From the NCBI GenBank assembly GCA_947165685.1, contig CAMVBK010000015.1, positions 1 to 64,000 on the forward strand: a DNA stretch of 64,000 nt, given 5' to 3'. Positions within the stretch are counted from its first letter, which is position 1. Every line of letters starts with the position of its first letter. A program made the translations under genes and the position numbers. Shown piece by piece: positions 9,285 to 17,608 of the stretch. This DNA comes from F23-D06 sp947165685 (GTDB lineage Bacteria; Bacteroidota; Bacteroidia; Bacteroidales; WCHB1-69). The notes beneath the pieces are model-generated. The model had not been told where the DNA came from. It saw nothing but the letters and a program-made list of their open reading frames with translations, and made no database searches.

Positions 9285-9872
9285 ATGAAACGTTTCCTCG
9301 ACATTGTTTTCTCCCTGCTGGTGTTGCTGGTCGGCCTGCCGTTCGGCTTGGTTATCGCGTTGCTGATTGTGGTTGACTCGCGCGGCCCGGTCTTTTACCG
9401 GCAAAGCAGGGTGGGGCGAAACAATATTGATTTCCAGCTGTTTAAGTTCCGGACGATGTGCGTGGGCGCGGATCGGGGCAGCTTGATTACCGTGGGGGAC
9501 GACGACGCGCGAATCACGAAGGTCGGCGCCTTTCTGCGGAAATACAAAATCGACGAGTTCCCGCAGTTCCTGAACATCCTGCGGGGGGAGATGAGCGTCG
9601 TGGGGCCGAGACCCGAGGTGCGGAAATACGTTGAGATGTACACGCCTGAGCAGATGCGTGTGCTGAGCGTGCGCCCGGGACTCACCGACTACGCCTCCAT
9701 CCGCTACGTCGATGAGAACGCGCTGCTGGCCAAGTCCGACGACCCGGAAAGGACCTATATTGAGGAAGTGATGCCGGACAAGCTCAAGTTGAACCTGCAA
9801 TATATCGACGAGCAGTCCTTGTGGGTGGATGCGAGGATTGTGTTGAAGACGTTGGGCGCGATAGTACGTTGA
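9285..9872 (+). CDS. undecaprenyl-phosphate sugar-1-phosphate transferase (bacterial sugar transferase family)
   Basis: A 195-residue initiating glycosyltransferase of the WcaJ/PglC catalytic-domain type, placing the first sugar phosphate on the undecaprenyl carrier for surface polysaccharide synthesis at the inner membrane. One N-terminal membrane segment (residues 4-30) is followed by SRGPVFYRQSRVG (32-44), KFRTM (54-58), KIDEFPQFLNILRGEMS (88-104) and VVGPRPEV (105-112), all family signatures. It lacks the large N-terminal multi-helix region of WcaJ and so is the short PglC-like form. TTG at 9273 abuts the stop of the GWxTD gene, but ATG 9285 is the better start. No other polysaccharide genes adjoin. 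Confidence 0.9.
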   Translation: MKRFLDIVFSLLVLLVGLPFGLVIALLIVVDSRGPVFYRQSRVGRNNIDFQLFKFRTMCVGADRGSLITVGDDDARITKVGAFLRKYKIDEFPQFLNILRGEMSVVGPRPEVRKYVEMYTPEQMRVLSVRPGLTDYASIRYVDENALLAKSDDPERTYIEEVMPDKLKLNLQYIDEQSLWVDARIVLKTLGAIVR

Positions 9873-9907
9873 CTTAGACTTAGACTTAGACTTAAACTTA
9901 GACTTAT
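9871..9907 (+). repeat. ACTTAG hexamer repeat upstream of the HerA-like gene
   Basis: About six ACTTAG-type units, one varied to ACTTAA, start on the stop codon of the sugar transferase and end 20 bp before the ATG at 9928. The unit and orientation match the first module of the glyS leader. Confidence 0.85.
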
Positions 9908-9927
9908 AATCATTAACCGTTAAGAAT

Positions 9928-11523
9928 ATGAAAAGCAACGAACACGGACTTTACATTGCGCACTGCGACGAGGGTGCGCTTTCGATTCAGGGGAAAATGG
10001 CCAACAGGCACGGCTTGATCGCCGGCGCCACGGGCACGGGCAAGACGGTCAGCCTGCAGGTTTTGGCCGAGACTTTCAGCCAGGCGGGGGTGCCCTGCTT
10101 CATGGCTGACATGAAGGGCGACCTTTCCGGCATCAGCCAGCCCGGCAAGCTGAGCGGCTTCATCGAGAAGCGGCTGCCAGAGTTCGGCATCGGGAACCCG
10201 GAGTTCCAGGCCTGCCCGGTGCGCTTCTACGATGTCTTCGGCGAGCAGGGCCATCCCATCCGCGCCACCGTCTCCCAGATGGGACCGCAACTCCTTTCCC
10301 GCCTGCTCGGACTCAACGACACGCAGGACGGCGTGCTCAACATCGTCTTCCGCATCGCCGACGAGCGCGGGCTGATGATTATCGACATGAAGGACCTGCG
10401 GGCCATGCTCGACTATGTGGCCAAGCACGCCAAGGAATACTCCACCCAGTACGGCAACATCTCCACGGCCTCCGTGGGGGCCATCCAGCGCGCGCTGCTG
10501 CAGCTGGAGGCGCAAGGGGCCGACAAATTCCTCGGGGAGCCGAGCTTCGACATCTACGACTTGATCCAGACCGAGAACGGCAAGGGCGTGATGAGCGTGC
10601 TCGCCGCCGACAAGCTGATGCTGCAGCCCAAGCTCTACAGCACCTTCCTGCTGTGGCTGCTTTCCGAGCTCTACTCCACGCTGCCCGAAGTCGGCGACCT
10701 GGAGCTGCCGAAGCTGGTCTTCTTCTTCGACGAGGCGCACACCCTTTTCCAGGACACCTCCAAGGCCCTGGTCGATAAGATCGAGCAGGTGATCCGCCTG
10801 ATTCGCAGCAAGGGCGTGGGCGTCTATTTCATCACGCAGTACCCCAACGACATCCCCGACAGCATTCTCGGGCAGCTCGGCAACCGCATCCAGCACGCCC
10901 TGCGCGCCTACACGCCCAAGGACCAGAAGGCCGTCCGTGCCGCCGCCGACACGTTCCGCGCCAACCCGGCTTTCAAGACCGACGAGGCCATCATGAACTT
11001 GGAGACGGGCGAGGCGTTGGTGAGCTTCCTCGACGAGAAGGGTGCCCCCGGTGTTGTGCAGCGGGCCAAGATTCTCTTCCCCTTGTCGCAAATCGGCGCC
11101 ATCACCGAAGGCCAGCGGCTCGACATCATCAAGCAGAGCCGCGTTTATGGCAAGTACGACACCCCCGTCGATAACGAGAGTGCCTTCGAGGTCCTGATCA
11201 AGGAAGCAGAGGAGGCGTTGGCGGTGCAGGAGGCGGAGAAAGCCGAGATGGAAGCCGCCAAGGAGGAGGCAAAGGCGGAGAAAGAGGGCAAGAGTTCCAA
11301 GAAGCAAGGTGTTTTGGGCAAAGTGCTCAAGGCCATCATCACCGCCGTCACCGGCACCGTGGCCACCGCTGCCGGCACGGCCATCAGCAACAAGGTGACC
11401 GGCAAAAAGTCCAAGTCGAAGACCTCCACCACCGAGCGGGTCATCAAGAACACTACTTCTGCCGCCACGCGCACCATCACGCGCGAAATCTCGCGGGACA
11501 TCCTGGGGAATATCTTGAAATAG
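9928..11523 (+). CDS. HerA-like ATPase of the YjgR/DUF853 family
   Basis: A 531-residue P-loop ATPase of the FtsK/HerA superfamily, YjgR (DUF853) group. Walker A is GATGTGKTVSLQ (about 31-42), preceded by the family-typical NRHGLI; CFMADMKGDLSGIS follows; Walker B is LVFFFDEAHTLF (about 263-274). The C-terminal 100 residues are Ala/Lys/Glu-rich, a likely coiled coil, followed by a small hydrophobic Ala/Thr stretch. The cellular role of YjgR proteins is not established; a DNA-translocating or membrane-associated ATPase is the general expectation. The gene stands alone between repeat-filled spacers. Confidence 0.85.
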   Translation: MKSNEHGLYIAHCDEGALSIQGKMANRHGLIAGATGTGKTVSLQVLAETFSQAGVPCFMADMKGDLSGISQPGKLSGFIEKRLPEFGIGNPEFQACPVRFYDVFGEQGHPIRATVSQMGPQLLSRLLGLNDTQDGVLNIVFRIADERGLMIIDMKDLRAMLDYVAKHAKEYSTQYGNISTASVGAIQRALLQLEAQGADKFLGEPSFDIYDLIQTENGKGVMSVLAADKLMLQPKLYSTFLLWLLSELYSTLPEVGDLELPKLVFFFDEAHTLFQDTSKALVDKIEQVIRLIRSKGVGVYFITQYPNDIPDSILGQLGNRIQHALRAYTPKDQKAVRAAADTFRANPAFKTDEAIMNLETGEALVSFLDEKGAPGVVQRAKILFPLSQIGAITEGQRLDIIKQSRVYGKYDTPVDNESAFEVLIKEAEEALAVQEAEKAEMEAAKEEAKAEKEGKSSKKQGVLGKVLKAIITAVTGTVATAAGTAISNKVTGKKSKSKTSTTERVIKNTTSAATRTITREISRDILGNILK

Positions 11524-11578
11524 TTAGCAGTCTGTTGTTTTGACAAAATCATTATTTATTGAAAAACAATTCCTTAAA

Positions 11579-11709
11579 CAGCCTCGAAGAGGCTGAACGT
11601 ACGCAGTGCAATTAACCCCACACAAGCGCAGCGCAGTGTGGGGTCCGCAGCCACACAAGTGCAGCGCAGTATGGGGCCCGCAGCCACACAAGTGCAGCGC
11701 AGTGTGGGG
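11579..11709 (+). repeat. hairpin intergenic repeat with a threefold 33-bp array
   Basis: The element opens with the hairpin AGCCTCgaaGAGGCT (11580-11594). A perfect 8-bp stem CCCCACAC / GTGTGGGG (11616-11623 with 11636-11643) follows, around a GCGCAGCGCA loop. The segment CCACAC...GTGTGGGG...CCGCAG is then repeated at 33-bp intervals starting at 11618, 11651 and 11684, the last copy incomplete. An open frame crosses it and joins asparaginase, but that reading is repeat-encoded and rejected. Confidence 0.8.
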
Positions 11710-11724
11710 AAAAAAGACGAAAAA

Positions 11725-12771
11725 ATGAGAAAAGTATTAGTCATATATACCGGCGGGACCATCGGCATGATGATGGATCCCGAGACCAAATCCCTGGTGC
11801 CCTTCGAGTTCAAGGACATCCACCAGCAGCTGCCGATGCTGTCGCTGCTGGACACAGAGCTGACCTTCGAGTCGTTGCTCCCGTTGATCGACTCCTCCGA
11901 CACAAACCCGGACTTCTGGATCCGTCTGGCGAAGGTGATAGGGGAAAACTACGACCATTTTGACGGCTTCGTGGTGCTGCACGGCACCGACACGATGGCC
12001 TACACGGCATCGGCGCTGAGTTTCCTGTTGGAGAACCTCGCCAAGCCGGTGATTCTCACGGGCTCGCAACTGCCCTTGGGTGTCATCCGCACCGACGGTC
12101 GTCGCAACATACTGAACGCCATCGAGTTCGCGTCTGCTGAACAGGACGGGATACCGCTTATCCGCGAGGTGTGCGTCTATTTCCAGAACGCACTCTACCG
12201 AGGCAACCGCACCTACAAGGACGATGCCGCGCGGTTCAACGCCTTCTATTCGCCCAACTACCCCAAGCTCGCCGACGTGAACACCTTCATCAACTACCAT
12301 AAACGCTACCTCTTCATCCCGAACAGCAAAAACCCGCTCATCGTGCACGACAAGATGGACAACAATGTGGCGGTGCTGAAGATCTTCCCGGGCATCAGCG
12401 AAAAGTTGTTGGAGAATGTCTTCCAAACGGAGGGGCTTCGCGCGGTCATCATGGAGACTTTCGGGGTGGGCAACGCCCCGACCAATCCGGCCTTTTTGAA
12501 CGTCTTGCAAAAGGCTGTACAGCAGGGAATCGTCATCGTGAATGTCACCCAGTGCAAAGGTGGCGGCGGCGTGGTGATGGGCCGTTATCTGACCGGAAAA
12601 ACCCTTTCTGACATCGGGGTCATCAGCGGTCACGACATGACCACCGAGGCGGCCGTCACCAAGTTGATGTACCTGCTGGGCACCTTCAGCGACGTGAAGA
12701 AGGTGAAGCAGGCCATGGAAGTGCCCTTGCGCGGGGAGCTGACGATTGAAGGGGACGTGATGGGAGAGTAG
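11725..12771 (+). CDS. ansA: type I asparaginase
   Basis: L-asparaginase, hydrolysing asparagine to aspartate and ammonia; 348 residues with no signal peptide, so the cytosolic type I form. Both catalytic Thr regions are visible: IYTGGTIGMM (7-16, nucleophile Thr12) and LHGTDTMAYTASAL (85-98, Thr88-Asp89), and then ILTGSQLPLGVIRTDGR-type substrate-site sequence. The start at ATG 11725 is placed after the hairpin repeat; the frame is open further upstream only through repeat DNA. It is followed by a C/A-rich repeat spacer and the C10 protease gene. Confidence 0.93.
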   Translation: MRKVLVIYTGGTIGMMMDPETKSLVPFEFKDIHQQLPMLSLLDTELTFESLLPLIDSSDTNPDFWIRLAKVIGENYDHFDGFVVLHGTDTMAYTASALSFLLENLAKPVILTGSQLPLGVIRTDGRRNILNAIEFASAEQDGIPLIREVCVYFQNALYRGNRTYKDDAARFNAFYSPNYPKLADVNTFINYHKRYLFIPNSKNPLIVHDKMDNNVAVLKIFPGISEKLLENVFQTEGLRAVIMETFGVGNAPTNPAFLNVLQKAVQQGIVIVNVTQCKGGGGVVMGRYLTGKTLSDIGVISGHDMTTEAAVTKLMYLLGTFSDVKKVKQAMEVPLRGELTIEGDVMGE

Positions 12772-12775
12772 CGCA

Positions 12776-12820
12776 TTCTAAACTCCTAAACTTCTAAACA
12801 CACTAAACACACTAAACTTC
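12776..12820 (+). repeat. CTAAACT / ACACACTAAAC repeat
   Basis: Short units CTAAACTC, CTAAACTT and two ACACACTAAAC-type copies directly after the asparaginase stop. Unlike most repeat leaders in the window it lies upstream of the recognised promoter of the next gene. Confidence 0.7.
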
Positions 12821-12901
12821 ATCAACAAACGCCATTCAAAAATCGGCACAAAAGCACCACAAGCCTGCCTGCGGTAGTCGGCGCAGCATAACTTTTTTTT
12901 G

Positions 12902-12909
12902 TATATTTG
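12902..12909 (+). promoter_or_regulatory. -7 promoter element TATATTTG for the C10 protease gene
   Basis: Exact TAnnTTTG 35 bp before the ATG at 12945, behind a run of T. No clear -33 TTTG. Confidence 0.65.
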
Positions 12910-12944
12910 CCGCCGTTTTTTTTCGAGAATCAAATATTGAAAAA

Positions 12945-15065
12945 ATGAAGAAAATATCCCTCTTTTTGCTGTTAATCAGCATGATATGTGGCCCTGTCGT
13001 TGCGCAGCGCGTCACAGAGAGCCAGGCACTGCAAGTGTGCCGGCGTTTTGTGTCGGAAAAGTCTCCGACGGTGAATGTGTCGGACATCAAGCTAGCTGAA
13101 GTCCACACTCAGGCCAGCGGCGAGGCGGCCCTCTACCGCTTCCAGCTTCCGGGGACCGGCTTCGTGGTGGTTTCGGCCTCCATGACCACGCCGCCGGTGC
13201 TGGCCTACACTTTCGACCAGAACTTCGAGATGATTCCGCCGGTGCGCGACCTCTTCCACCTCTACAAAGGTGAGATGGCCTACGCCGAGAAGATGGGCTG
13301 GGACGCCAAGCCGGAGGCCGCGGCCGCATGGAAACGCTACCTCGCCGAGGATTTCACCCCGAGGGCGGACAAGGGCGGTGCCACGGTCGGCCCGCTGCTG
13401 ACCACCACTTGGGACCAGAGCCGCTACTACAACACCTACTGCCCGTGGGACCCCAGCTCGGGCCCGGGGTACGACTACCGCGTGCCGAACGGCTGCGTGG
13501 CACTGGCCTGCGCACAAATCATGAACTACCACCGCTTCCCTGACAGGGGCATCGGCTCCACGTCCTACATCCCGCAGGGCTACCCCCGGCAGACGGTCAA
13601 CTTCTACCAGCACACCTACCACTATGACGCCATGACCAACCACCCGACCTCGTATGCCAACGAAATCGCCAAGCTGGCTTACCATTTCGGCGTGGCCATC
13701 CAGATGAACTATAACGCCGACGGATCAGGTGCCAACACCACGCAAGCGAAAAACAAACTGCACCAGACTTTCCGTTTCGACCCGGCCATCACGTCTTACT
13801 ACCGCGACCTGTACCAGGACTCCACCGTAACGGAGTTCTACGAGGTCCTCAAGAACGAAATTAACAACAAGCGGGTGGTTTACTATTCCGGTTGCACCGA
13901 AACGTTCAGCTCCTGCCACGCATACGTGCTCGACGGCTACGACGAGGACAACCTCTTCCACCTGAACTACGGCTGGGGCGGCGCCTCCAACGCTTTCTAC
14001 GCCATCGACAATTTCGTGGCCGGCCCGATGCATTTCGACTACGGTTCCGAAACGGTGGTGAACATCAAGCCCTCGCTGAACATCGAACCGTCCTACTGCC
14101 AGGGACACCAACGCAATACTGCCAGCTTCGGCTACGTGTCGGACGGCTCGCAGACGACCCGTCCTTACCAGTCGAACCCCGACTGCTCCTGGATGGTGGC
14201 CGCTCAGGGCGCCTACCGCTACACGTTCAGATTCGACCGCCTCGACCTTAACGACGGCGACTACGTGACCATCTACAACGGCCCGACGACCGAAAGCGGC
14301 GTGAAAATCTCCCTCACCGGCAGCGAAGTCCCGGGACAGGACTTCACGGTGGATGCTGACAGCGTCCTGATTACCTTCACGGGCAACTCGAACAACACCG
14401 AGCATTACGGATTCCTGATTTCCTACTCCTCGTCGCTGCCCGCGCGCACCTGCGACGAGGTCTCCAATATGCCCGGCGTCTATAGCGCCACGCTCTCCGA
14501 CGGTTCCCAAGATGGCGAGAAATACCTGCCCCAAACCAACTGCACGTGGAACATCACCCACAACGCCGTTTCAGGCTATGCCTTCGCCTTCCCGAAGTTC
14601 GAACTCGGTTACGGCGATTTCGTGGACATTTTCAACGCCTCCACGACGCCTCCGACCCTCCATCAACGCTTCGACATCTACAACATGCCGAACGGAGTCT
14701 ATAATGTGAACTTCAAGCGCATGCGTGTGAACTTCGTGAGCGACAACTGGGACCAGTCCGAGGGCTTCAAGATGGACTTCTACGCCATTGCCTCCGTGGA
14801 GGACTACAACGGCATCGAGGAGCTGATCGTCTATCCGAATCCCGCCACCGACCGCCTGACGGTCGAGTTCTCCCTGCCTCAAGCGGAAAAAATCGACATT
14901 CGTCTGATGGACCTCGCGGGCAAGGTGCTGCGCCAAAGCGCGGTTGATGGCATCGACGGCGCCAACCAGACGCGCATTAGCCTCGACGGTGTCGCCAAGG
15001 GACTCTATCTGTTGGAAGTCGCCACGCCCAGCGGCAAGTCCGTGCGCAAAGTGACCGTCCAATAG
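12945..15065 (+). CDS. secreted C10-family cysteine protease with CUB domains and T9SS sorting domain
   Basis: A 706-residue protein of the streptopain/interpain (MEROPS C10) family. Signal peptide to about residue 20, propeptide (Spi-like) to about 145, then the protease domain with nucleophile Cys184 in PNGCVALACAQIMNY and His325 in SSCHAYVLDGYDED, followed by LNYGWGG with the supporting Asn341 and Trp344. Two CUB-like domains follow (about 383-496 and 501-617), each with paired Cys and a DGDYVTIYNG or YGDFVDIFN motif. The end is a type A T9SS sorting domain: VYPNPATDRLTVEF (about 628-641) to VRKVTVQ. The intact catalytic residues predict an active, surface-exported protease, with SpeB-like zymogen activation as the family rule. 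Confidence 0.93.
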   Translation: MKKISLFLLLISMICGPVVAQRVTESQALQVCRRFVSEKSPTVNVSDIKLAEVHTQASGEAALYRFQLPGTGFVVVSASMTTPPVLAYTFDQNFEMIPPVRDLFHLYKGEMAYAEKMGWDAKPEAAAAWKRYLAEDFTPRADKGGATVGPLLTTTWDQSRYYNTYCPWDPSSGPGYDYRVPNGCVALACAQIMNYHRFPDRGIGSTSYIPQGYPRQTVNFYQHTYHYDAMTNHPTSYANEIAKLAYHFGVAIQMNYNADGSGANTTQAKNKLHQTFRFDPAITSYYRDLYQDSTVTEFYEVLKNEINNKRVVYYSGCTETFSSCHAYVLDGYDEDNLFHLNYGWGGASNAFYAIDNFVAGPMHFDYGSETVVNIKPSLNIEPSYCQGHQRNTASFGYVSDGSQTTRPYQSNPDCSWMVAAQGAYRYTFRFDRLDLNDGDYVTIYNGPTTESGVKISLTGSEVPGQDFTVDADSVLITFTGNSNNTEHYGFLISYSSSLPARTCDEVSNMPGVYSATLSDGSQDGEKYLPQTNCTWNITHNAVSGYAFAFPKFELGYGDFVDIFNASTTPPTLHQRFDIYNMPNGVYNVNFKRMRVNFVSDNWDQSEGFKMDFYAIASVEDYNGIEELIVYPNPATDRLTVEFSLPQAEKIDIRLMDLAGKVLRQSAVDGIDGANQTRISLDGVAKGLYLLEVATPSGKSVRKVTVQ

Positions 15066-15083
15066 CCGAAAATAACGCGATAG

Positions 15084-16169
15084 ATGGGCAAACGTGTACT
15101 TATAGCCATGAGCGGCGGCATTGACAGCAGTGTCGCCGCCATGTTGTTGTTGGAGCAGGGCTACGAGCTGGTCGGCGTGACCTTCCGCACCTTCGACTCC
15201 ATCACGGAGAGCTGCATGGCCCGCGAGAAGGGCTGCTGCTCGGTGGATGCCATCTTCGAGGCAAAGCACTTGGCCGAAAAGCTCGGCTTCGAGCACCATA
15301 TCCTCGATGTCCGCGACCTCTTCCGCAGGACGGTCATCCAGGATTTCATCGACCAATACCTGCAATGCCGGACACCGAACCCCTGCGTGCTCTGCAATCC
15401 CGTCATCAAGTGGGGTAGGGTGCTGGAGCTGGCCGACGAGCTGGGCTGCGACTACATCGCGACCGGTCATTATGCCCGTATCGCGCAAGATGGTAACCGT
15501 TTTTACCTCCAAAAAGGCGTTGACACCCAGAAAGACCAGACCTATTTCCTGTGGAAGTTGACCTCCGAAATGTTGCAGCGGACGTTGTTCCCGTTGGGCG
15601 GCCTCACCAAGCAGGAGGTGCGGCAGATTGCGGCGGCACACGGTTTCGTGAAGCTGTCGCAGAAGAAGGAGAGCGAGGAGATCTGTTTCGTGACCGATGA
15701 CGATTACCGTCATTTTCTGCAAGACGAAGTGTCGGATTTGCAGGAGCGTATGCCCGTCGGGGAGTTCGTGACCACCGATGGAAAGGTGGTGGGGAAGCAC
15801 CAGGGACTGTACAACTACACGGTGGGACAGCGCAAGGGCTTGGGCATCGCGTTGGGTGAGCCCGCGTATGTGGTGGCCCTGCAGCCCGAGACGAACCGCG
15901 TGGTTTTGGGCAAACGGGAAGATCTGCAGCACAGTCGCTGCATCGTATCCGGCCTTAATATGACGAAATACGATGATTTTGAGGATGGGATGAAGGTGAC
16001 GTGCCGTTCGCGCTACCGCAGTGCGGGCACGCCGGCCACGCTCCGCCGTTTGGACGACACCTCCGTGGAAGTCTTCTTTGAGGAACCCGTTTTCGCCGTA
16101 ACGCCCGGACAGAGTGCCGTCTTCTACGAAGGCGACGACCTCGTGGGTGGCGGAATCATCGAATCATAA
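15084..16169 (+). CDS. mnmA: tRNA 2-thiouridine(34) synthase MnmA
   Basis: Sulfur transferase that thiolates U34 of tRNAs for Lys, Glu and Gln. 361 residues with the PP-loop AMSGGIDSSVAA (8-19), NPCVLCNPVIKWG (99-111) with catalytic Cys101, and EEICFVTDDDY (198-208) with Cys201, the persulfide-forming pair. ATGHYARI (126-133) and YTVGQRKGLGIA are also present. An extra Cys-rich stretch ESCMAREKGCCSVDA (42-56) recalls the second MnmA paralogue that many Bacteroidetes carry, so another copy may exist elsewhere. It starts 18 bp after the protease stop and is followed 9 bp later by the deacetylase gene. Confidence 0.93.
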   Translation: MGKRVLIAMSGGIDSSVAAMLLLEQGYELVGVTFRTFDSITESCMAREKGCCSVDAIFEAKHLAEKLGFEHHILDVRDLFRRTVIQDFIDQYLQCRTPNPCVLCNPVIKWGRVLELADELGCDYIATGHYARIAQDGNRFYLQKGVDTQKDQTYFLWKLTSEMLQRTLFPLGGLTKQEVRQIAAAHGFVKLSQKKESEEICFVTDDDYRHFLQDEVSDLQERMPVGEFVTTDGKVVGKHQGLYNYTVGQRKGLGIALGEPAYVVALQPETNRVVLGKREDLQHSRCIVSGLNMTKYDDFEDGMKVTCRSRYRSAGTPATLRRLDDTSVEVFFEEPVFAVTPGQSAVFYEGDDLVGGGIIES

Positions 16170-16178
16170 CCCGCAGTC

Positions 16179-17537
16179 ATGGCCGAATCCCCGCTTTCCC
16201 TCAACGCATTAGAATACACTTTTCGGCATCTGCTGAAAGTCGCCTTCCCGCAGCTGGAAAACGAGCCTTTCCGTGTTGAGAAAGGCGATGGCACTATCAC
16301 GGTTTTTGTGAAAGAGGTCAGGCTCGTCATGTATGCGATGAATCAGAAGGAATTTGACTTTTTCATTAAAGGACAATGGAGGCCCTTTTTGATGTTGGAC
16401 AATGCCAAGCTGATGCAGGAAATTCCCATGGTTTTTGATGATGATAGTGTTGATGATGGTGTAACCTGTTTTGATACAGATAGTTCCATTCATATTCCAT
16501 ACGATATCCTCACGCCGTCTTTTGTGCTGCTTTCGCGTTACGAGGAGTTTCAATCCCAGCGTCAGGATGCGCATGGCCGCTATCCCTTTAACTGCAGTCT
16601 GGCTGAGAAATACGACATGGTGGAGATCCCGTTGGTTGATGAGTACGCGATGCTGCTCCGATATTGGCTGTGTCTCTATTTTCCGTATATTTTCGATGCC
16701 ACTCCCCGCACGCCCCGCATCGTGCCCACGCACGACATCGACATCCTCTACCGTTTCACTGGATGTTTTCAGGCTTGGAAGTCCATTCTTGGAAGGGATT
16801 TGTTGATTAACAGAAGTCTTTCGATGGTGTGGAAATCCATTAAGTCGTATAGAAACTGGAAAATACGTCCCTCCTTGGATCCTTACGTGGAAGCGATCAG
16901 TGAGTTTTTGGTTCAGGAAGAGAAACGAAATCTGTCTTCGATTTTCTTTTTCAAGGCGACGGAAAAGGGTCATCCGGATGCCACGTATGATGTGCAAGAT
17001 CCCATCCTTCATGAGGTTATCCGGGTTATCATGGCCCCCGGTTATCATCAAATCGGCCTTCACGGAAGCTATCCTTCCGCAAATAATCTCCAATGTCTCC
17101 AAAAAGAGAAACAGAATCTCAGCAAGCTTTGCGACGAGGAGGTTCGTATCTCCCGCCAGCACTATCTCCGTACCTTTTTCGCGGATGATCCCAACTCGTT
17201 GGATTTGTGGCGAAATGCCGGCATCACCGACGACTACACCCTCGGTTTCGCGGAACGGTGCGGTTTCCGCTGCGGCACCTGCCACCCGTACCCGCTCTAC
17301 GACGTGCGCAATGACCGCGTGACCGACATCATCGAACACCCGCTCATCGTCATGGACGGCACCCTGTTCGACTACATGAAACTCTCCGTCGAGGATGCCC
17401 GCGCCCTGACACAACGGCTGAAACAACGCTGCTTCGATGTCGAGGGCGATTTCGTGATTCTATGGCACAACCACGCCACCACACGGGAATTTGAACCATA
17501 TTACCAGGAGGTGTATTTGCCGTTATTGAATGGTTAA
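16179..17537 (+). CDS. polysaccharide deacetylase family protein
   Basis: A 452-residue protein of a Bacteroidetes NodB-related group with a long N-terminal extension. Seen: IVPTHDIDIL (about 184-193), where His-Asp-x-Asp matches the metal-binding opening of NodB folds, IGLHGSYPSAN (about 287-297), RQHYLRTFF, and a final LWHNHATTREFEP. It has neither signal peptide nor membrane segment and is probably cytosolic. Next to a glycosyltransferase gene on the same strand it may act in sugar or polysaccharide assembly, although the substrate is unknown and some members of this group may not be deacetylases. GC is lower in the middle than in flanking genes. Confidence 0.7.
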   Translation: MAESPLSLNALEYTFRHLLKVAFPQLENEPFRVEKGDGTITVFVKEVRLVMYAMNQKEFDFFIKGQWRPFLMLDNAKLMQEIPMVFDDDSVDDGVTCFDTDSSIHIPYDILTPSFVLLSRYEEFQSQRQDAHGRYPFNCSLAEKYDMVEIPLVDEYAMLLRYWLCLYFPYIFDATPRTPRIVPTHDIDILYRFTGCFQAWKSILGRDLLINRSLSMVWKSIKSYRNWKIRPSLDPYVEAISEFLVQEEKRNLSSIFFFKATEKGHPDATYDVQDPILHEVIRVIMAPGYHQIGLHGSYPSANNLQCLQKEKQNLSKLCDEEVRISRQHYLRTFFADDPNSLDLWRNAGITDDYTLGFAERCGFRCGTCHPYPLYDVRNDRVTDIIEHPLIVMDGTLFDYMKLSVEDARALTQRLKQRCFDVEGDFVILWHNHATTREFEPYYQEVYLPLLNG

Positions 17538-17539
17538 TG

Positions 17540-17606
17540 GTTATTGTTGAAAAATGAATTGCAATGCAATTGCAATGAATAAAACGAATGAAATGCAATG
17601 AACGAG
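17540..17606 (+). repeat. AATGCAATT-type repeat leader of the glycosyltransferase gene
   Basis: An A/T-rich spacer built of overlapping GCAATGCAATTGCAATGAAT units, with several ATG triplets in different frames before the chosen start at 17609. The frame also opens at ATG 17588, but that N-terminus is encoded by repeat. Confidence 0.55.
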
Positions 17607-17608
17607 CG

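Noticed and set aside
8457..9938. Long minus-strand frame (493 codons) across the GWxTD and sugar transferase genes
   Set aside because: It spans two real plus-strand genes and their gap, begins in repeat-encoded sequence, and has no recognisable motif.
9913..11307. Long open frame (464 codons) on the minus strand opposite the HerA-like gene
   Set aside because: It mirrors the codon periodicity of the plus-strand ATPase with intact Walker motifs and has Val/Leu/Gly/His-biased composition of an antisense frame in GC-rich DNA.
11638..11724. N-terminal extension of asparaginase with an AATQVQRS repeat
   Set aside because: Encoded by the 33-bp intergenic repeat; the conserved protein starts at 11725.
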